NCBI GenBank assembly: GCA_032871835.1
Contig: CM065297.1
Location: 94,509,052-94,573,051 of the forward strand
Length of the DNA: 64,000 nt
From: Dipteronia dyeriana
Taxonomy: Eukaryota; Streptophyta; Magnoliopsida; Sapindales; Sapindaceae
Direction of reading: 5' to 3'
The position numbers were made by a program, and so were the translations under genes. The notes under the pieces were generated by a model, which was given only the letters and a program-made list of their open reading frames with translations, searched no databases and had not been told where the DNA came from. Positions 11,685 to 22,690 of this stretch are shown here, one piece after another. Each line of letters starts with the position of its first letter. Position 1 is the stretch's first letter.

Positions 11685-11690
11685 TTTATT
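11685..11690 (-). terminator. AATAAA after integrase in G
   Basis: The minus strand reads AATAAA 65 bp past the integrase stop. The same hexamer occurs 74-80 bp past the stop in A, B and C. It is a likely poly(A) signal for a gag-pol transcript that ends before the repeats. Confidence 0.55.
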
Positions 11691-11754
11691 AATGATCAAA
11701 ATGGAATACATTGTTGTTGGGGATTTTATTAAAACCTAAATGGAGGTAGTCTAC

Positions 11755-13117
11755 TTAAGATTCCCCTGCAAAGGGATAAAGCTTCTTTAAGTAATCTGCA
11801 TTCCAAGTATGATCGATTGGTCGACCATTCATGTCATCGAGCTTGTACGCCTTATTATGAACCACTGCCTTCTCCAAGTATGGACCTTTGACCTCTTCCG
11901 GGTAATTAGGTCACTTTCTTGAGAACTAGATCCCTTTCTTTTAATTTTCGGGTTCTGACCTTTCTATTGAAAATCTTAGCGATCTTGCTCTAGTAAACCA
12001 CCATTTTCTCAACTACCCAGTCTTGTCTCTCTTCCAGAAGATCTAGATTAGAGCAGAGCTTTACCTCGTTGCTTTCAGTTTGAAGTGTTGTACCATGAAG
12101 GATGTCAGTTTATGCTTGTTGGGAAGGACTCTGTCAACCCCGAAGTCTAGAGAATAGGGTTTCTCTCCGATAGTTGTTCTTTTTGTAGTCTGGTATGCCC
12201 AAAGAACCTCGGGAAGCTCATCGGCCCATTTGCCCTTCTTCTGGTATAGTTTCTTCTTCAACATCTTCTTGATGGTCTTGTTGTTGAATTCTACCAACCC
12301 ATTTTTCTGAAAGTGGGCTACTGAAATGAACCTGAGGTCATTTCCCAAACCTTCATAAAAGTCTTTGAATCGGGCATTGTCAAACTGCTTGCCTAGGTCG
12401 GCTACAATGATTAGAGGAGTCCCGAATTTGCAAACCATGTTAGTTTTGATAAACCTCGTCGTATTCTCTTCTGATATTTGGGAGAGAGATATGGCCTTAA
12501 CCCATTTTGTAAAATAGTCGATTGCTATAATAGCATACTTTGCTTGTCCAGGAGCAGTAAGAAGTGGTCCGATCAGGTCGACCTCTCCATATGGCAAAAG
12601 GGTAGGGTGAACTGAGAGATGACAGAAGCTTCGGTGGGAAGTGACTCAAGTTCGAGGTCCCCTGGCATGGTTCACAAGATTGTATGAAGCTCTTCGTATC
12701 TTGGTGAATAGTTGTCTAGTAATATCCCATACGGAGAACCTGAAATGCTTAAGCTTCACCACCTATGTGATTCCTGCAATCCTCAGATTGAACCTCTCTT
12801 AACACCTATTTGGTATCATCAGGATGCAAACATCGAAGCAAAGAAAGGGACCTCTCCCTCCTGTAGAGGTACCTATCCACCAGGTAATATAGGATAGAAA
12901 GCCTCTTGATTCTTCAGGCTTGATCGGGCTCTTGAAGAAGCTTTCCTTTTTGGAGATAAGAGACTATTGGATCCATCCAGCAATGCTGAAGATTCAGGGG
13001 GCACATTTCCTTGCTCTCTGTTATGCTTGGTTGGGAGATCACTTGAAGGGGAACTCCATGTGGTAAGGCTTGGCCACCATTTGCTACTATCTTTGCTAGG
13101 ACATTTGCTCCATAGTT
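11755..13117 (-). pseudogene. pol: Integrase of element G
   Basis: Inserts retroelement cDNA into the genome. The core domain is the open stretch 12061-12597, with the DDE catalytic residues in VDLIGP, ADLGKQFDN and LVEFNNKT; the Asp, Asp, Glu set is still present. The His/Cys zinc region upstream (12600-12800) has decayed. The C-terminal part ends DYLKKLYPFAGES before the stop at 11755-11757, a little longer than the KF ending of A. Frameshifts separate the N-terminal, core and C-terminal parts. It is the last sense domain, followed by AATAAA. Confidence 0.8.
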
Positions 13118-13486
13118 CTATTGTCGTGATACCTGCTCAATCGTGAATCCCATAAATTTATTCTTAAGTAGTTGGACTAGCTTCAGGTAGGTGACCATGT
13201 TATCTCCTTTCACCTGGTAAATCCTAAAAACTTGAATGACTACGAGTAATGAGTCTCTCCTGACCTGTAGGTAGTCGACTCCAAGCTCGACTGCTGCCTT
13301 CATCTTGGCTAGGAGGGCGTCATACTCTGTCTCATTGTTGGTGGCCTTAAACTCAAATCTGAAGCAGTGATAGCATTCGGTCCTTTCTAGGTCCATTAGA
13401 ACTATGACAGCTCCTTCCCCAGCTGGTCTGGATGCTCTATCTGTGTAGAGGATCCAGGACTTGCAACCTTTCGGCCAGCTGTCAAT
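13118..13486 (-). pseudogene. pol: Second (plant/archaeal-type) RNase H of element G
   Basis: Follows the first RNase H in the same open frame (13118-13666). It starts near SWPKGCKSWILYTD and shows the expected acidic positions: Asp in LYTD, Glu in NNETEYDALL and Asp in RRDSLLVV. A second RNase H between the standard one and integrase is characteristic of the Tat lineage of Ty3/gypsy. The neighbouring frame up to EQVSRQ is open, making this one of the better preserved domains here. It would degrade the RNA strand of the RNA/DNA hybrid. Confidence 0.8.
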
Positions 13487-13905
13487 CTCTGAAATCTTCT
13501 CATGAGCTAGATTCGATGTTGTGGAGGTCGCTTGGCCTAGGAGTGCTGAGAATTCTACCATGAAGTCCGGCAAAGCTTGGGATTTGACTGCGGTTCTAGG
13601 TTTGTACTTCAAGTCAACTTGGGTGAGCTCTAGGACCCACAAAACTAGCCTTCCAGATATATCCAACCTCTATAAAAATTAGCGGAGAGGTTGGTTCGTC
13701 ACCACTACTATTGAGTGAGCTTGAAAGTAGGGACAGAGATTTCTCGTCGAGGTCACCAAAGCATAGGCGAGCTTTTTCCAGGAGAGCATATTTTTTTTAT
13801 GGCTTGGTTAGAGCATGGCTTATGTAGTAGAAAGGTCGATGGACCCTATCTCCACATTCCTTGATCAAAGCTCCACTTACTGCAGCATTTGAAACAGCCA
13901 AGTAG
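13487..13905 (-). pseudogene. pol: First RNase H of element G
   Basis: The C-terminal part is readable (SGRLVLWVLELTQVDLKYKP, then QALPDF, matching the GRLVLWALELTQ-D-RYKP motif of B). The upstream part around 13680-13900 is frameshifted but keeps the ALTKPEKNYTLLEK-type region in degraded form. It is continuous with the second RNase H downstream and RT upstream, as usual for pol. The domain is inactive as it stands. Confidence 0.7.
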
Positions 13906-14869
13906 ATTTATAGCTCGTCTCTGGGATTTGGCTTTACTAGCAATGAAGGGCTCGTTAGATACCTCTTCAAGGCTTGAAAAGCTTGCTCGCTCTCTTGGTC
14001 CCACATCATGTTTCTCCCCTGCTTGATAGTTTTAAAGAAAATGAGGCATTTATCGGTGGAACGAGAAATGAACCTGTTGAGCGCTGTTACATGTCCGGTC
14101 AAAACTTGTAACTGCTTAAATGATGTGGGGGATTCCAGGTCCAAGATGGCCTTGATCTTTTTTGGGTTGGCTTATGCCTCTCTCATGAACCATGAAGCCT
14201 AGAAAATTCCCCGCAGTTACCCCAAAAGTACATTTGGAGGGGTTCAATCGCATCTGGTCTTCCTTTAGAATCATAAAAGTTTTGTGAAGGTCGTCCTGAT
14301 GTCCTTTTACTGTTGGTGATTTTTTGATAATGTCATCGATGTACACCTCTATCGACCTTCTAATCTCGGGTCTAAACAGTCGGTTAACAAGCCAATAGTA
14401 TGTAGCCTCTACATTCTTAAGTCCAAACGGCATCAACTTGTAGCAGTATAGACTATGTCCAGTAATGAAACTAGTCTTATCCTAGTCTGCTAAATGCATC
14501 TTGATTTAATTATCCAAGAGAACGCATCCATAAAGCTCAGGAGTTTGTTCCCGGATGTGGAGTCAACCAATTGATCGATCTTTGATAGAGAAAAGTTGTC
14601 TTTTAGACATGCCAGGTTGAGGTTGGTGTAGTGGACGTAGATACGCCACTTCTCAATTGCCTTCATGACCATGACCACGTTGGCGATCAATTTAGGGTAG
14701 TGCGCCTCTTTGATGAAACCTGCTTTGATCAATTTATCCACTTTCTCCTAAACTGCAGCGTTTCTTTCGGCATTAAAATGTTGTATTTTTGGCTTGATGG
14801 GCTTGAAGGTCTGATCCACAGTCAATTGGTGAGCGGCCAATGACATTGGAATCCCGGGCATCTAGTCAT
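13906..14869 (-). pseudogene. pol: Reverse transcriptase of element G, main part
   Basis: Copies element RNA into DNA. The MPFGLKN motif and the catalytic VYIDDIIKKS box lie in the open stretch 14116-14436. The finger region with WRIYVHYTNLN and DQLVDSTSGNKLLSFMDAF is in 14490-14741, and the connection (SFKQLQVLTGHVTALNRF) in 13908-14144. Frameshifts separate the blocks. The N-terminal piece was cut off by copia element S at 14869 and continues at 21866. Confidence 0.85.
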
Positions 14870-15221
14870 TGTAAAGTCCTCGTTTAATGATTGGCTTATT
14901 TCGTGAACAAATCACATTTTTGGGGTATTGTGTAAGGGTAGCTTAGGTCTCAAGACCTCAAGAGGAGAAGCACCAAAGGTAAAATTCTTGTGCTTACTTG
15001 CTTTGAAGAGACAGTTGCACACACTCACAAATTCATGCATAATTCTTATTCATATATGTTGAGTGTATATACTTGTGTGCATTTTGGTTTAAATGACTCT
15101 TGATTGATATATTTGCATATTGTAGCTAAAGTTTCATGTCATGTTAGGCATTAGTATAGGATGCATCTTCATCACTCTTAGACTTGTTGAAAATGTGTTT
15201 GAGTGTTGAAAAATTAGGCTT

Positions 15222-15506
15222 TGCGCTGGTGGTGTGCTACTCGACCAGCGCACCACACCATCGCAACATTCCAGTGGATAGCCGCTTGTCTTGCGCCACT
15301 TAGTTGCGGAGCTGCACCCGCGCAAAGTTGAAAAAGTGGGCAGTGCACTGGTGGTGCGCTACTCGACTAGCGTAACCCCACCAGCGTAACATTCCTGTGG
15401 ATTGTCGCATGTGTTACGCCATTGGGCTGTGCCACTCGTCCAACGCCTATTGATAAATTAGGCTATGCGCTGGTGGTGCACTAATCGACCAACGCACATA
15501 AGAGGA
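15222..15506 (+). repeat. Palindrome-bearing ~125 bp tandem repeats upstream of the S promoter
   Basis: Two full units and a partial third begin near 15222, 15345 and 15466. Unit 1 has perfect inverted arms TGCGCTGGT (15222-15230) and ACCAGCGCA (15244-15252) around a 13-base loop containing CTACTCG. The same stem, more decayed, recurs in the other units and at 20482-20760 in the 3' LTR. Palindromic repeats near the promoter are known for Sirevirus LTRs. They may bind a factor. Confidence 0.75.
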
Positions 15507-15551
15507 AACTGGAACATTTTTTCCAAAACAACCTCACTTTGTTTGAATCTC

Positions 15552-15562
15552 ATATATATATA
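15552..15562 (+). promoter_or_regulatory. TATA box of the S 5' LTR
   Basis: ATATATATATA followed by ACTCTTTG, about 45 bp after the palindromic repeats. The same motif is at 20811-20820 in the 3' LTR. Placement fits the LTR promoter. Confidence 0.6.
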
Positions 15563-16595
15563 ACTCTTTGCTTAAAGGTTGTGTAAGAGTTCAGAACATC
15601 ATATATTTTCCTTAGAACACATTTTAAAAGAAAAAATCTTCCAAGAACTCGTCTTTAAACACTCAAAGCATTCCCATGTGCATAAAAACTTCATCTTGCA
15701 TCATCTAAAGTCATTTAGAGTGCATCTATGGATAGGTTTGCTTCATCACATCTTGTTTGGTAAGTTCTTCACTATCTTTTTACATGTTAAGTGTTTTGCT
15801 TGCTAAGCCATCTCTTTAATTATTTGTATACTCTTAGAACATATTCTAGATACAAATTAAAGATTGTTGTGATGACATGATTGAGTGTTGTTTTGTGATA
15901 GCTAGGATTGTTGTTATTGATAACTTCTAGCTAAATCTCTATGCTTTGCATTTAGATATTGTTAAGGACTCATTGATTGCATTTAGTGATTGTATTATAG
16001 TCCTTGCCATGCTTAATGACAACATGTGTTGATTTAGCTTTTGTGATAGCTTCATAGGATTGCTTGTTTTATGTTTAGCTAAGCTTTATGACATGTCATT
16101 TAGCTCTTGATATCTAGGATTGCAATGATTGCCATCTCACAATCCTAGATAAGTATATAAGGTACCCTAGCCTTGTTTGTTGTTTGAATATCATCATATA
16201 TTCATATAGGGTTTTTATCTCTTCATTGAAGAGAAGTAAGTCTTGTGTTGCATCCGGGAGTAGGTTGCTTCAAGCGTAAGCAAATTGGACTAGATCCACT
16301 TAGTACCGGGATTAAGTAGTGGTAGTGGGTTATATACCGGGAGTAGGTTGTAATACCTCTATCATCAGTGGATTCGTTGTTCGAGTGTGACGCACTTAAC
16401 AGCCCGTGGTTTTTCCCATTTGGAGGGTTTCCACGTATATCTCAAGTGTCTTTATTATTTCCGCACTTATTACACTTGTGATATTATTGTGACTTTTGTC
16501 TAATTGACCATTAACGAAAATTGGGTAAAATTTGATTAAAATCTATTCATCCCCCTCTAGATTAATATTAAACACACCATAATATTTGTTTCAAT

Positions 16596-16612
16596 TGGTA
16601 TTAGAGCGGGTT
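16596..16612 (+). promoter_or_regulatory. Primer-binding site of element S
   Basis: TTGGTATTAGAGCGGGT, two bases after the LTR. TGGTATTAGAGC differs from the usual plant initiator-Met-tRNA site TGGTATCAGAGC at one base. Confidence 0.85.
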
Positions 16613-16718
16613 CCTAGACATGCATAGGTGATCCTTGCTCATTTTGGTGTGTGTTGCATTTTGTGTGCGTATTGATCATTCATACATTTGCATTCATATC
16701 ATTTATTCATTAAACACA

Positions 16719-18897
16719 ATGAGTGGAAATGGTGGCAACGAGGGAGCTTCTAGCACTAGACCTCCACTTCTCACCGGACTGATTTATGCCTCTTGGAAAG
16801 GCAAGATGGAGTCGTATATTTGCCAAATTCATGACAGGGCATGGATGGCGGTTGAAGATTGCCACACTCCACCCATGATGACTCCTACAGATGGAGGAGA
16901 TGATGTACTCAAGCTAAAGGCACAGTGGAATGCACAAGAGTTTGAGGCATCAAAGTGGAATAGAAAGGCAATTCATGCCATCCTATGTGCAATGGATGAG
17001 AACCAGTACAAATTGGTTCAAAATACTAGGATAGCTAAGGAGACATCGGATATCCTAGAAGTTGCACATGAGGGAACCGATGTGGTTAAGGAGTTGAAGC
17101 TTCAAGTTCTCCAAACACAATTTGAACTGCTCAAGATGGATGAGAACGAGTGCTTCAATGACTTTGAAGTGAGGTTGATGGACATTGTGAACCAAAATCA
17201 TCAACTTGAAGATCCTTATTCAGATAAGAGAATCAAGCAAAATATTATGAGATCTCTACCCAAAAGATTTGAGTCTAAGGTGACGGCTTTAGAAGAGATC
17301 AATGCTTACAAGGATATGAAGCCGAGTGAAGTGATTAAAGGCTACTAGCTTATAAATCTAGGAAGGGTCTTACCACCACATCTCCTAAAAAGCAAAAGCA
17401 AATTGCTTTGAAAGCCTCCAAAGTTGAGAATGAGGAAAGTGATGACTCGGATGAGGAAATGGCTTTACTAATGAGGAAGTTCAAGAAATTCTACAAGTCC
17501 GAGAGGAAAGGTTTCAGATCCAAAGGTCAAGACTTGAAGAAAAGGACTTCTTTCAAGAAGTTTAAGCCTAGGGAAGAAAAAACAGAAAGAAAAGGGGTCC
17601 GATGGTATGAATGTGGTGGGATAGGTCACTTTGCCCCTGAATGTGCTAATTCAAAGAAGAAGAAGAAGAAAGGAAAGGTGGTGGCCACCTCATCAATTGA
17701 CAATGGAAGTGATAACTCCAATGAAGGAGATGATTCTTCTAGTGATGAAGAGATTATTCTTTACTACACGACTTTTGAAGCCTCATTTGTGGAAGATGTA
17801 GAAAAAGGCAACAAGGCCTTAGTTTGCAACCTTGAAGAAGGATGTGATGAAAAAGTAGCTAAGAGAGTGATAAGTGAAGCTGCTTATATTGATGATGCCA
17901 TCATGGCAACAAGTGACTCTAGTGATAAGAGTTCTTCATCTCACTCTACAAATGGATATGTAGAGAGTATGAATCTTGAAGGGTTCATTAAGCATTTTCA
18001 AAGCTCAAGGTTGAGTATGAAGAAAGAGGTTTGGAAACTAAAGGAAGAGAACCTCAAGCTATCAACCGAACTGACTCACTTAAGTAAAAAAAGTGAAGAA
18101 TGGAAGAAAAGTGGAAGAAAGCTTGAATGAGGAGCTTAGAGAAGCTAGAGAGTTGATTGTTATGATGACTTTGAGTACGTAGAAGCTTGACCATATGTTG
18201 GGAGTTAGGAAGAAGCCAAGTGATAAGAGAGGTCTTGGGTTTGAAGATGACAAGGAAACCTCAACTCCTAGCAAGACAATATTTTTCAAGAGCTTGGACT
18301 TCAAAGAGCCTCTTTCTCCACTTCATCCTAAGAAAAAAATTGAACTAGAAGAGTGTTCTAGAAATGTTCAAGTCAAGATGGCACCAAGAAGTCAAGCTCA
18401 AGCTCAACCAATGAGAGCACTTCAAGCAACTATCTCTCAAACTAAAAGCCATCAAGCCAAGAAGCATTTCCTAATCTTCTCCAACTCAATAACAAGGGAG
18501 AGGAGAATCAATACCACACCAAAGGAAAGCTCAAAGACATGGGAAAGCACCTTTGTCCTCACAAAGGAATGGTATGTCCCTTCATTTTATTCCTTCATAT
18601 AATTTTTATGGTGTTGATGGTCATATTAGACCAAATTGCTTCAAGTACATTAACATGTGTAGAACTAAAATTATGATTGAAAGAAAAAGGGGTAGAGCCA
18701 ATAAGCATGTGCCTAGAAAAGCTATTGTTAATGATTTTAGGAGTAATATGATGATCTTGACCACTAGGAATGACAATGTGTCACCAAAGTGGATTAAAAA
18801 AGATGAACCCGCTTGTCATTGTGCTAAGTTTTCACCCATAAGCTCAACTAGGTCCAATGGATTTAGTAGATCTATTGGGATTTGTCACATGAGGTGA
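16719..18897 (+). pseudogene. gag: Gag of Sirevirus-type element S
   Basis: Structural capsid/nucleocapsid protein. I chose the ATG at 16719 (MSGNGGNEGASST) over upstream codons because PPLLTG..YASWKGKMESYI, the normal copia gag start, follows. The UBN2-like domain runs to 17345 and ends in a TAG. A second frame (17408-18130) holds ESDDSDEEMALLMRKFKKF and a zinc knuckle WYECGGIGHFAPEC whose first Cys is Trp, then an acidic Ser-rich region and a coiled coil. A third frame (18195-18602) has GVRKKPSDKRGLGF. A fourth (18553-18897) has a second decayed knuckle GVDGHIRPNC. Stops and frameshifts break it. Confidence 0.85.
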
Positions 18898-19738
18898 TGA
18901 GGTTTGGTCTTTGACCCTATAAGGGGAACTCAAGCAAAGAGAGCTATTGTATACTTGTTGCATCCAATTTTTTTGAAAATGTTTATGCTCTTTTATTGAT
19001 TGCTTGAGTAGCTTGGTTACACATATACTATAGTATATTGTATTTTCTTCAATAAGTGTGAACTTTGCTTTGATTACAATTCATGTCATATTTATGTTCA
19101 AACATCCATTTTTGGACTAGGAGATCTACATAGGAAGTACATATTGAATGACCTATAATTATCTCCATGACATGATGATTCTTTAATGACATGCAAATGA
19201 AAAATGATAAAGCATGAATTGATGATTGCAATTGTTGAATGCAAAATATTGTGTGAAAAAAGCTAGTGAGACTAAAATGTTGGATCTATGTCTCTCTTTC
19301 TTTATTAGTTGAACATGGCTACTATCATACGGGGTATCCTCCCGGAAAAATCAAATAGGGTGCAAAGTTGCTCATGACATGTTTAGCTTGTAAAGTTGGA
19401 TATAGTGCCATTAAAATTTGATATCTATAAAAACTCTATATCATTGCTTCTCTCATGACAAATGGTTAAATTGGTTTGAATTATATTGGAAACCTTTGTC
19501 ATTTGCTTTGCCAAATACCATTGTTTTTGGACTTGAATGCAACATGTCTTGTTTGCAAAGCATTTTTTATTTACACATTTTCTATTTACACATTTTCTTT
19601 AAATAAATCTCCTTGTTTCTCTCCTATTAATTGAGTTGCATAAATGTGGCTTATATAATTATGCAACAATCTTGTATGCTCCTTTCTTTCTTTGCCTTGA
19701 GTGACCTGGTTGGGGACTTCTCCTTTGCCTATATCATG
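18898..19738 (+). other. Non-coding interior of element S where pol is expected
   Basis: AT-rich, with no protease DSG motif, integrase HHCC, RT YVDD or RNase H visible on either strand. Short open stretches here look like noise. In a full Sirevirus several kilobases of pol would lie here. Confidence 0.7.
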
Positions 19739-20134
19739 ACAAAAAGGGGGAGTAGCATTGACCTAGCATTGTGGTGTTAGGGGAGTAGCATATGTTGGCT
19801 TTAGGGGGAGTAATACTTGTTTTAGAGGGAGATTACATTTAGGGGGAGTAACCCTTTGAGGGGGAGCATTGCATGATGTGGTGCATTACTCATATTCTTA
19901 TATGCAAATGATTTTGTTTTCTATCCACTTGATCATCTCACATGCACTTGGTTTGGAAAGTGTACTTGTTGTTTGCTTTGTGTGTAATGTTGATGATTCT
20001 ACAAGAGATTAAAGATTTGAATTTTTTTTATGTATATCTCTTTGTAATGTAGAATATCTTCCCAGTGTTTTATTTTGTTTTGTGAGGATCAATGTGAGTG
20101 GTGGTTTTATCACGAAATAGCCAAATGAGAAGAT
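19739..20134 (+). promoter_or_regulatory. Multiple polypurine tracts before the S 3' LTR
   Basis: Purine blocks AAAAAGGGGGAGTAG (19740), TTAGGGGGAGTAA (19803 and 19839), TAGAGGGAGA and GAGGGGGAGC occur within 140 bp. A last one, CCAAATGAGAAGA, touches the 3' LTR at 20134. Several polypurine tracts are reported for Sireviruses. They prime plus-strand DNA synthesis. Confidence 0.7.
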
Positions 20135-21865
20135 TGCAAAGTCCTCATTTATTGATTGGCTTATTTCGTGAACAAATCATATTTTTGGGGTATTGTGTAA
20201 GGGTAGCTTAGGCTCTTAAGACCTTAAGAAGAGAAGCATCAAATATAAAGTTCTTGTGCTTACTTGCTTTGAAGAGATAGTTGCACACACTCACAAATTC
20301 ATGCATAATTATTATTCATATATGTTGAGTGTTTATACTTGTGTGCATTTTGGTTTAAATGACTCTTGATTGATATATTTGCATCTTGTAGTTAAATTTT
20401 CTTGTCATGTCAGGCATTAGTATAGGATGTATCTTCATCACTCTTGAACTTGTTGAAAATGTGTGTTTGAGTTTTGAAAAATTAGGTTGTGCACTACTCG
20501 ACCAACGCACCTCACCAGCGTAACTTTCCAGTGGATCACAGCTTGTCTTGCGCCACTGAGTTGCACAACTGAACCAGTACAAAGTTGAAAAAGTGAGCAG
20601 TGCGCTACTCGACTAGCGCAGCCCTACCAGTACAAAATTCCCGTGGATTACCGCATGTGTTGCACCACTGGACTGCGCCACTCGTCCAACGCCTATTGAT
20701 AAATTAGGCTATGCGTTGGTTGTGCGCTACTCGACCAGCGCACTTCACCAGCACACATAGAGAAAGCTAGAACGTTTTTTCCAAAATGACCTTACTTTGT
20801 TTGGATCTCATATATATATAACTCTTTACTTTAAGGTCTTGTAAGAGTTCAGAACATCATATATTTTCCTTAGGACATATTTCAAATGAAAAACTCTTCC
20901 AAGAACTCATCTTTAAACACTCAAAGCATTCCCATGTGCATAAAAACTTCATCTTGCATCATCTAAAGTCATATAGAGTGCATCTATGGATAGGTTTGCT
21001 TCATCACATCTTGTTTGTTAAGTTCTTCACTATCTTCTTACAAGTTAAGTGTTTTGCTTGCTAAGTCATCTCTTTAATTATTTGTATGCTCTTAGAACAT
21101 ATTCTAGATACAAATTAAAGATTGTTGTGATGACATGATTGAGTGTTGTATTGTGATAGCTAGGATTGTTGTTATTGATAACTTCTAGCTAAATCTCTAT
21201 GCTTTGCATTTAGATATTGTTTAGGACTCATTGGTAACATTTAGTGATTGCATTATAGTCATTGCCATGCTTAATGACAACATGTGTTGATTTAGCTTTT
21301 ATGATAGCTTCATAGGATTGCTTGTTCTATGTTTAGTTAAGCTTTATGGCATGTCATTTAGCTCTTGATATCTAGGATTGCAATTATTGCCATCTCACAA
21401 TCCTAGATAAGCACATAGGGTACCATAGCCTTGTTTATTGTTTGAATATCATCATATATTCACACAGGGTGTTTATCTCTTCATTGAAGAGAAGTAAGTC
21501 TTACGTTGCATCCGGGAGTAGGTTGCTTCAAGCGTAAGCAAATTGGACTAGGTCCACTTAATACCGGGATTAGGTAGTGGTTGTGGGTTATATACCGGGA
21601 GTAAGTTGTAACGCCTCTATCATCTGTGGATTCGTTGTTCGAGTGTGGCGCACTTAACAACCCGTGGTTTTTCCCATTTGGAGAGTTTCCACGTATATCT
21701 CAAGTGTCTTTATTATTTCCGTACGTATTACACTTACAATATTATCGTGACTAGTTAGGGGTATTTTTTTCTATTTGACCATTAACGAAAATTGGGTAAA
21801 ATTTGATTAAAATCTATTCACCCTCCCTCTAGATTTATATTAAACACTTCATAATATTTGTTTCA
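20135..21865 (+). repeat. 3' LTR of element S
   Basis: Starts TGCAAAGTCCTCATTTATTG and ends ATAATATTTGTTTCA. It matches the 5' LTR throughout but with many substitutions, so the insertion is not recent. The palindromic repeat region is shortened (the GCTGGTGGT part is missing from the first units). Confidence 0.92.
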
Positions 21866-22690
21866 GTCATGACTCTAAGCGAAGATGTCACTAAATTCTC
21901 GGAGAAGCCAGATCAAACATTCCTTCACTTCTGATTCGAGGGCAGCTCCGACCTTGACAACCTTGAAGGGATCATTACTTCTTATGGGTATCTCTTCTAA
22001 TTTATCCTCGGGTGCCTGCAGGTCTATTCCTTTCTCTGTTCTTTCTCGTCTGGCATCATGGGGTCATCCTCTGGGTGATCTGCGGGCACCATATCTTCTA
22101 GGATCATCCCCGATGCTTCCATATATTGGATTGTTATGACTTGTGCGAATTGTTTTGCCAAAGCTGTTTCGTTGGCAGACACTGCATAGCATTTTGTAAC
22201 CGCTTGTTGGTCCCCACGTACCTCTCTCACCTTGTTCCCTACTGGGAATTTCATAACATTGTGGTAAATAGATAGAACTCCCTTCAAAGAGGATAGGAAT
22301 GGTCTCCCCAGTATGGTGTTATAGACCGATTGGGTGTCGACCACAATGAAGTTATTCATAACGTTTTGTTGGAGAGGTATGGTTCCAGCGATCACTGGGA
22401 GGATTTTTGATTCCACTGTTATGATTGAATGTCCTTGAAGAGGATATCTACACTGCTGCATATGTCAATGAGCAAGCGGTGGACCACGCATTTGGCAATC
22501 TATATCATGATCACCATGGGGCTGCACAGTGTTGTAGACATCTGCCTTAGTGAAGATAATATGTGATGACTAGGAGGGGCCAACCGGGCTTTGGTCGACC
22601 TTAAAGATACCGCCGACCTTAATCTATATGGGGAATCTTCTTTGTATTGTTTTTTCTGGAATTATTAAAGGTTCCAGCCAGAGTGGGCCC
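21866..22690 (-). pseudogene. pol: Protease and RT N-terminus of element G
   Basis: Continues G after element S. The RT start (SDIFA, decayed) is at about 21880-21970. The protease and spacer lie in 22024-22461, with DFVVVDTQS-like (here NFIVVDTQSVYNTILGRPF) and KGVLSIYHNVMKFPVGNK. The retropepsin site near 22440-22490 reads LLIDICSSVDI, so the DTG triplet has become DIC and could not act. An acidic linker with HPEDDPMMPDEKEQRKE joins protease to RT. Confidence 0.75.

Larger units (their letters stand above)
14870..16593 (+). repeat. 5' LTR of element S
   Basis: Starts TGTAAAGTCCTCGTTTAATG and ends AATATTTGTTTCA, next to the primer site. It aligns along its length with 20135-21865. The LTR contains GC-rich palindromic repeats (15222-15506) and a TATA box, then a leader with CATCCGGGAGTAGGTTGC and a second GGGAGTAGG. 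Confidence 0.92.
14870..21865 (+). mobile_element. Sirevirus-type Ty1/copia element S, gag only, with GTCAT target duplication
   Basis: A 6996 bp insertion in the RT of element G. It starts TGTAAAG and ends TTTCA, and is flanked by GTCAT at 14865-14869 and 21866-21870. It has two LTRs of 1724 and 1731 bp, a TGGTATTAGAGC primer site, and a gag with a UBN2-like domain and zinc knuckles. Several GGGGGAGTA polypurine blocks precede the 3' LTR, a feature of Sireviruses. The internal part is only 3.5 kb. I see no protease, integrase, RT or RNase H, so it is non-autonomous. Confidence 0.92.

Noticed and set aside
18898..20134. Possible envelope-like gene of the Sirevirus-type element
   Set aside because: No long open frame, signal peptide or membrane segment could be found between gag and the 3' LTR.
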